From Xiphophorus maculatus (Eukaryota > Chordata > Actinopteri > Cyprinodontiformes > Poeciliidae), in assembly GCF_002775205.1 (NCBI RefSeq), contig NC_036447.1, positions 16,040,501 through 16,104,500 on the forward strand: a DNA stretch of 64,000 bases. Direction: 5' to 3'. The notes under the pieces were generated by a model that did no database searches, was not told the DNA's origin, and worked only from the letters and a program-made list of their open reading frames with translations. This document shows, piece by piece, positions 45,901 through 51,900 of this stretch. Numbering within the stretch: the first letter of the stretch is position 1; each line of letters opens with the position of its first letter. The translations under genes and the position numbers were made by a program.

Positions 45901-48900
45901 AATGACTCTCACAAAAAGAGACCACACACACAGACACCCCCTCATGTGGCCTGAGCAGCTAAACATGAAATACATGGCCTTTCAGAAATATTTTAATGTA
46001 ATATTCAGCTTTCTCTTATTTGTGCATGGCGTTTTACAAGTACAGATTGTGACGTTTTACATCTTAATCAAGTTGTTTATTTTCTTCACATTGAGTCAAT
46101 TTTCACAAGTTTGAAATTCATTGTCATTGATTTTTCAGATAGTCTGGAATGACTAAGAAATTTGCTTTAAGCATCATGTTGGAATAATATCTCTAAATCA
46201 GCAGTGCCCAACTGTGGTTCACACAGCACTATACCTTGAATGTTTTAGATGCTTCCTTGCTTTAACGCACCTGATTCAGATGATAGCAGTTCAATAAAAC
46301 TCTATTAATTAGCCATCAATTGGAACCAAGTGTGTTGAAGCAGGGAAGCATCTAAACATGCAGAGCAGTGTACCTTGAGAACCAGGGTTGGGAAACACTG
46401 CTCTAAGCTATTCTTTGACTGGAGTAGAGGAAAATGTTTAGTTAAATTGGAATGACTCAAACCTCTTTCCAGCTAAGATGATTTGAGGCTTGTCATACAC
46501 ACAAAATATAAAGACAACACATGATTGATTTTAATATCAAAGCGAAATTGCATGGTGAAAGCAACTTTCTTAAGTTTAAACTAAGCACAATTTACTGGGA
46601 ATGTCCCAGAAAAGAGAAAATATTCATTTAGCACCTGCTGTGGTGAGAATTACTATGCTTTAACATCAGAGGCAGACTGGAGCATTGTGATGGAAAGACA
46701 AAAGTAGATCAAATGAACACTTGTTTCAAACATGGTATGAAGGATACCTGAGGTATGAATAACAACTTGTTGAACCCCAAAGCCAGTGAGCTACAAAAGA
46801 AGAAGACCACCTCCTCTTGTTGGTGAAAAACAGGTGTTAGAGCCTAGGATTTGCACAAAATTAGACCATAACAAATTGGAAAAATGTTGCTTAGTACAAT
46901 GAGTATTTTATTTCAGTGGCAACATTTGAATATTGAGATCAGAATTTGGAGAACATTAATCGAATTAAGATTACTGGTGGATGTGTAATGGCTTGGAAAG
47001 TATTTTGCTGGCACTCTTTGGAGACCATTATTACAAGCTGATACACTTAATACCTGCAATCACAAATCATCCCTTGAGCTCACTGTACTGCAGTGGTTTA
47101 GTGCAGTGATTCTATCGTTTCAATTTGAACTAAATTAATGAGGAATGTTTCTGGAACCTTGACTATTCTGTGCCGCAAAAAATAAGTTCAAATAGCAAAA
47201 ATGGGTGGAGCCATCAAATGAGTCAGTGGGTGTAAGTGTAATTTAGCACCAATGGGATTTATGCTAAATTTGCAGACTGACCCTAAGAAAACAAGAACTG
47301 TACCAGCTGTAATGTTTTGCCACTTGACTTATTTTTATGATTCTTTAAATATTACCAGATTTGATTAAATATATTTTGATTACACACAGACAAATAATCA
47401 CATACTCTCCAGTTTACAAGCCTGTAAAGGTAAAAATGACCAAATGTGGCTATTCATTTTTACAGTTCTCTATTTGCATAGTAAAAACATTATTTTCTCT
47501 TATGTACGTTAACACGGTTTGTCTTCTGTTTTTACAGCAAAAGGTTTCAAGAGACTCTCACATCCAAGGTATGCTTTACACTGTGAATACATCTCCAACA
47601 ATTCAATTTTACTTTGTATCAAATAAAGCACAGTCTTTGCAGATTTCTGAAATCTTCACATAGATGTGAGCCTTCGGTAGCTGCGGGTTTATCTTCCAAA
47701 TGTCTTCATTTCCTTCCTATGTTTTCTTTTTCGTATCGTAGTTTGATACTTGTTTGTTGATGTCTTGCATTAACCAAAGTGGAAAAGAAAAACATTCAGT
47801 GGTAGAAAATGCTCAAATTTTAGTTCTATATACCTGAACAGCAAATCATTAACCTATTAAAAGCTAAAGATATTCTTATTTTGTAGATATAAACAGTAAG
47901 TCAGTATGTCCAAGTTAGAGCAGACTATGAAATTAATATAAATTAGGAAATATTCGGTTTGAGTTTCACACATAATATATTAATCCTTTATTTATAAAGT
48001 TGAATATATTTGTGTTACCAGTAATTACGGGCAAGTCTAAATTCCATTGTTTTGCTATGAAAACAACACAGTATTGAGTGTCCTATGGTCACATTCAGCT
48101 TAAATGTAATTTAGTTTTTAATATCCTTCTCCTGAATGATTAATATATTTCTGACAAGCAAATTTGCATGTATGTTTTTCTTTTAATCAGACGTTAACAG
48201 AGCTAATACTATCTTTACACTGATCTTTGTCTTGGTGAACAAATCTTATGCAGGCTTTTACAAGGGAGGAGTTCACACCCTCCAGCCACTCAAGCCTTTA
48301 TCGCTCAGCACAGGCACACTGCTGCTCTTCAGGGAGAGGCTGTCCCAAAGTGATCTATGGGACCTGTCAGAGCCCCCGAGGGGGAAATCTGTGTAAAGTA
48401 GCTGCGGGTCCTAACCATGGCAACCTCAGGTTGATGTGTCAAAACACTGAGCCAGCTTCTCTTCCTTGGTGCAGAGCAGGACCCTTACATGGGCTGACTG
48501 GCACAGAGAATAATATACAGTGCCTTGCAAAAGTTTTCACCCCCATTCAACCTTTCCACATTGTGTCAAGCTGCAAACACACACATTTTGGTTTGTAATT
48601 CTTTCATGGAAGAAAAAAAGTGCACAGTTTTCATTATTTTTGTTTTGTACAAATAAAATATGCATTTATATTCAAACCTCTTTATTCTGTTACCCACAAA
48701 TGTAACAAAGTGTTGCTATCAGTAGACTCAAAGACTCAACTTGTCTGTATTTTCATTTTGGTGTAAATGTAGCTGTTACGTGAAAATCTAAGAGATTTGG
48801 CAGAGAACAGTTGTGAACAAATAGCATCATGAAGACAAAGAAACACAGTTAATATTTCAAGGATGAAGTTGTGGAGAGGTTTGTTGGAGGGTTTACATTA

Positions 48901-51900
48901 AAACCCTGAAATAAAGAGCCGTGAAGCTCTGCATGAGAAAAGAAGAGCATGGTAACCTGGAGGAGTTGCAGAGCTTCACGACTCAGGTGGAATTATCCGC
49001 TGGTAAGATGACAACTAGTCATGCTCTCTATTACCCTAATGGATGAGTTAGTAAAAATAAAGAAAAGTTTAAAGAAAACCATCAGTTGTCCTGCATAAAG
49101 TTTGTGACAGACATGTAGAGATTGAATTCAGGCATTTCAATAGAAAGGGTGCGAAAATATAAACACATGGCACACATTTTTTTTTCATAAAAGCAAATTA
49201 AAGCCATGTATTATAATTTTTCTCAACGTTACAATTGTGCACTACTTTGTGTTGGTCTATCACATAAAGTCTTCATAAAAAAGTGACTTTGTGGTTATAA
49301 CGTTAAGAAACGTCAAAAAGCTTAAAGCGTATGAATACTATTGTAAGATACTGATTTTCTAAGGTTGTAGATTATTATTTTTGTTTTTATTACTGAGAGA
49401 AAAACAAGATTAAACAAAATAACAATAAAAAAACAAACTCACAACTTTTGATGCGGAAGCCCCATAACAGTGCAAATACTTTGCAACACTTTATTTCTTT
49501 TGCTATGTGCAGAAAGCAATGTTCCCTATGTTTCTGCTCTCAGACACCCACTTGTCTTGTTTATAGCAGAACCACCGTTGTCCTTGTGAACCGAAAGTAG
49601 TTAAAGCAAACGACAAGATGCTGACAGATGCTTGTGAAATAAAGGGTTAATGGTGTGAGGTGTTGGTGCTTGGCTCAAACGTAAAGGGCCAGCTCTGCTT
49701 TACGGCCTTGTATTCAGCATTTACTCTGCACTGTGAAAAATGGGATCAATTAAAGCAGAGGCAGCTTAGAGATGACTTACTGCTCTGCTGAATCACTTGT
49801 TACATGAACCATACACAGGGAGAAGCTTAGAACGGGGAACCGTGTCCTTTGTTTGGAAATAAATTACCTGGGTTCATGTGGTCTGTTTGGAAAGCTGACA
49901 GGGATGCACATATTTCACTCCTAGGGGTGGCAGTTGTATTATTTCCTATCTGGCAACTATTTTTAACAAACATATAAATTAGAAACATGTCACCTGGAAA
50001 TGATTACGAGCAAACAAACAGCTGCAAGCCGGATCCATGTCACAATATCTAATGACATGTAATATGGAAAGGCAGACAGAGCGACTGCTGCTGGGGTTTG
50101 TACATGGCAGCAACCACTAATGGAGGCTTGTTAGGTAGTCTGGTTGCTAATGTTGGAGTCGCAGGTCTGGGTGTGCTGACTTTGATTTTGTGTGTGTAAA
50201 AATAACCACGTCAAGGAATGTTAAGCTTTCATGAGCTGACAGATTTACGATGCATCGAGATAAGACATCTCATTTCCAACATCGTTCCCTCATCACTGAG
50301 CTAAGTACGCCGGTGAGATTGTAATGTCACTTTTTGCCACTGTTTATACAGATTTACAAAACTGCGCCATGTCTCCAGTCTTGTCTGGTGGACTTTGTTT
50401 TGACTCCACAGTTGCTAGGCAAGTCTAATAAGATGATTGTTAGGATACATTCTTTGGATACATTCTTGACAAAAGAATTACTACTTTCTCTCTGCTATCA
50501 TGTTTTGCTTCCATTAAAACAGGAAATTCTTGTATTTTTATGGGCATAGTGTAAAATCTTGACAGATACTTAGGTCCAGTAAATGCAAACTTGTGTGTTA
50601 AAACAGCTAAAACAGACAGATTTTTAGCTTATTGTGCCTAACCATGCGATCTGCTATGTTTCCTGCCTCACAGGCGTAACGTGCCGAGATCTGCATCATG
50701 GCTGTGCACAAATTCAAGCAGGTGTAGGCTAAAATAGGAGTAGTAGACAAGCAAAACTAATCCATTCATCCATGTTGGTTTCACTGAATTCTTTAAATGT
50801 CTGAAAGGCATGGCTTTGTTGTGCCTACTGTTGCAGCCTTGAGGTATATTGTTTCAAAAGGTGGTCAAACAAGGTAAACAGTATTTCCAGATTAAACAGT
50901 TATTTTTCATCTGTCTTCCTCAGGAACACATGATCCTTTGCCGCTTTGCAGATCAGACTGCGGTCCAGTTGCCACCCGAGAGGCGCCTCATTGGTACTGT
51001 TCATAATCTGCCCTTTTATCCCATCTTGTCTCCATAATGCAAACATTTGTGGCATTAAAGTATAAGGATTCCTACTGTCCTTTTAGTTAATTTGATTATT
51101 TATCAAGGTGAACTGTGAATAATTTTTGCACTTGTTTCTTTAAGTTTCTTGGCTTGGTTCTTTGGCAGGCATCAAGTATTTTGTCTTGTTTGTTCTAAGA
51201 GATATTTTTCTCTCTCTGTTTTCTTATCTGGGATTAATTCTTAGAATCTCTATATAGAAGGTTTCTACGAGGTCTTACAAATGATCATATCAATTTTAAG
51301 TCCTTGAAAATTTGTTTTGGGGGTCAAAGATGCATGGTCACTGTGCTTCTACTTGTAGCTATTTCCACTTGTCTGAGGTTCTAATGTAAACACTGAGTTG
51401 AGAGGGCGTGGCCAGCAGCAGCTTATTTGCATAAGTAGCCCTAAAACAACGTATTTCTAAATGAGCTCAATAGAGCCAGAACTGACCAGATGAAACATCA
51501 ACTGAACTGGCTTCAGTTTAATGAAGTTCATTTCACTTTAAAATACTGTTCAGTTGATTTCAACTCAATTCATTTTGATTAATTAGAGAAAATGCCTTAT
51601 GCTTATTTTAGCTGGACCTTGAGTTTTTACTTTCATTTATCAACATTTTACATCTTGTGAGAAATCTATTGCTGAGAGCCATTTGTTAAATTTCCTGTAG
51701 TTGTACATTGATTCAATTATCAATGCACAACTGATAATTGTTGTGAACAGCATAGAATAAGTCCGTTCTATTATATTCTGCTTTACACTGTACATATGTC
51801 TTCATTCATGTATTGAGATCACCTCACTATGAAGCTTTAATACTTGTGAAATGTGTTAAAAACATTTGACAAAGAAAAAAAAACAGTGACTGAAACGAGC

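Larger units (their letters stand above)
47569..50923. other. gstcd: GSTCD intron 9
   Basis: 3.4 kb. Holds a GC-richer unexplained segment at 48235-48515, a Tc1 element at 48518-49353 and a repeat-free conserved-looking stretch at 49480-50330. Confidence 0.7.
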
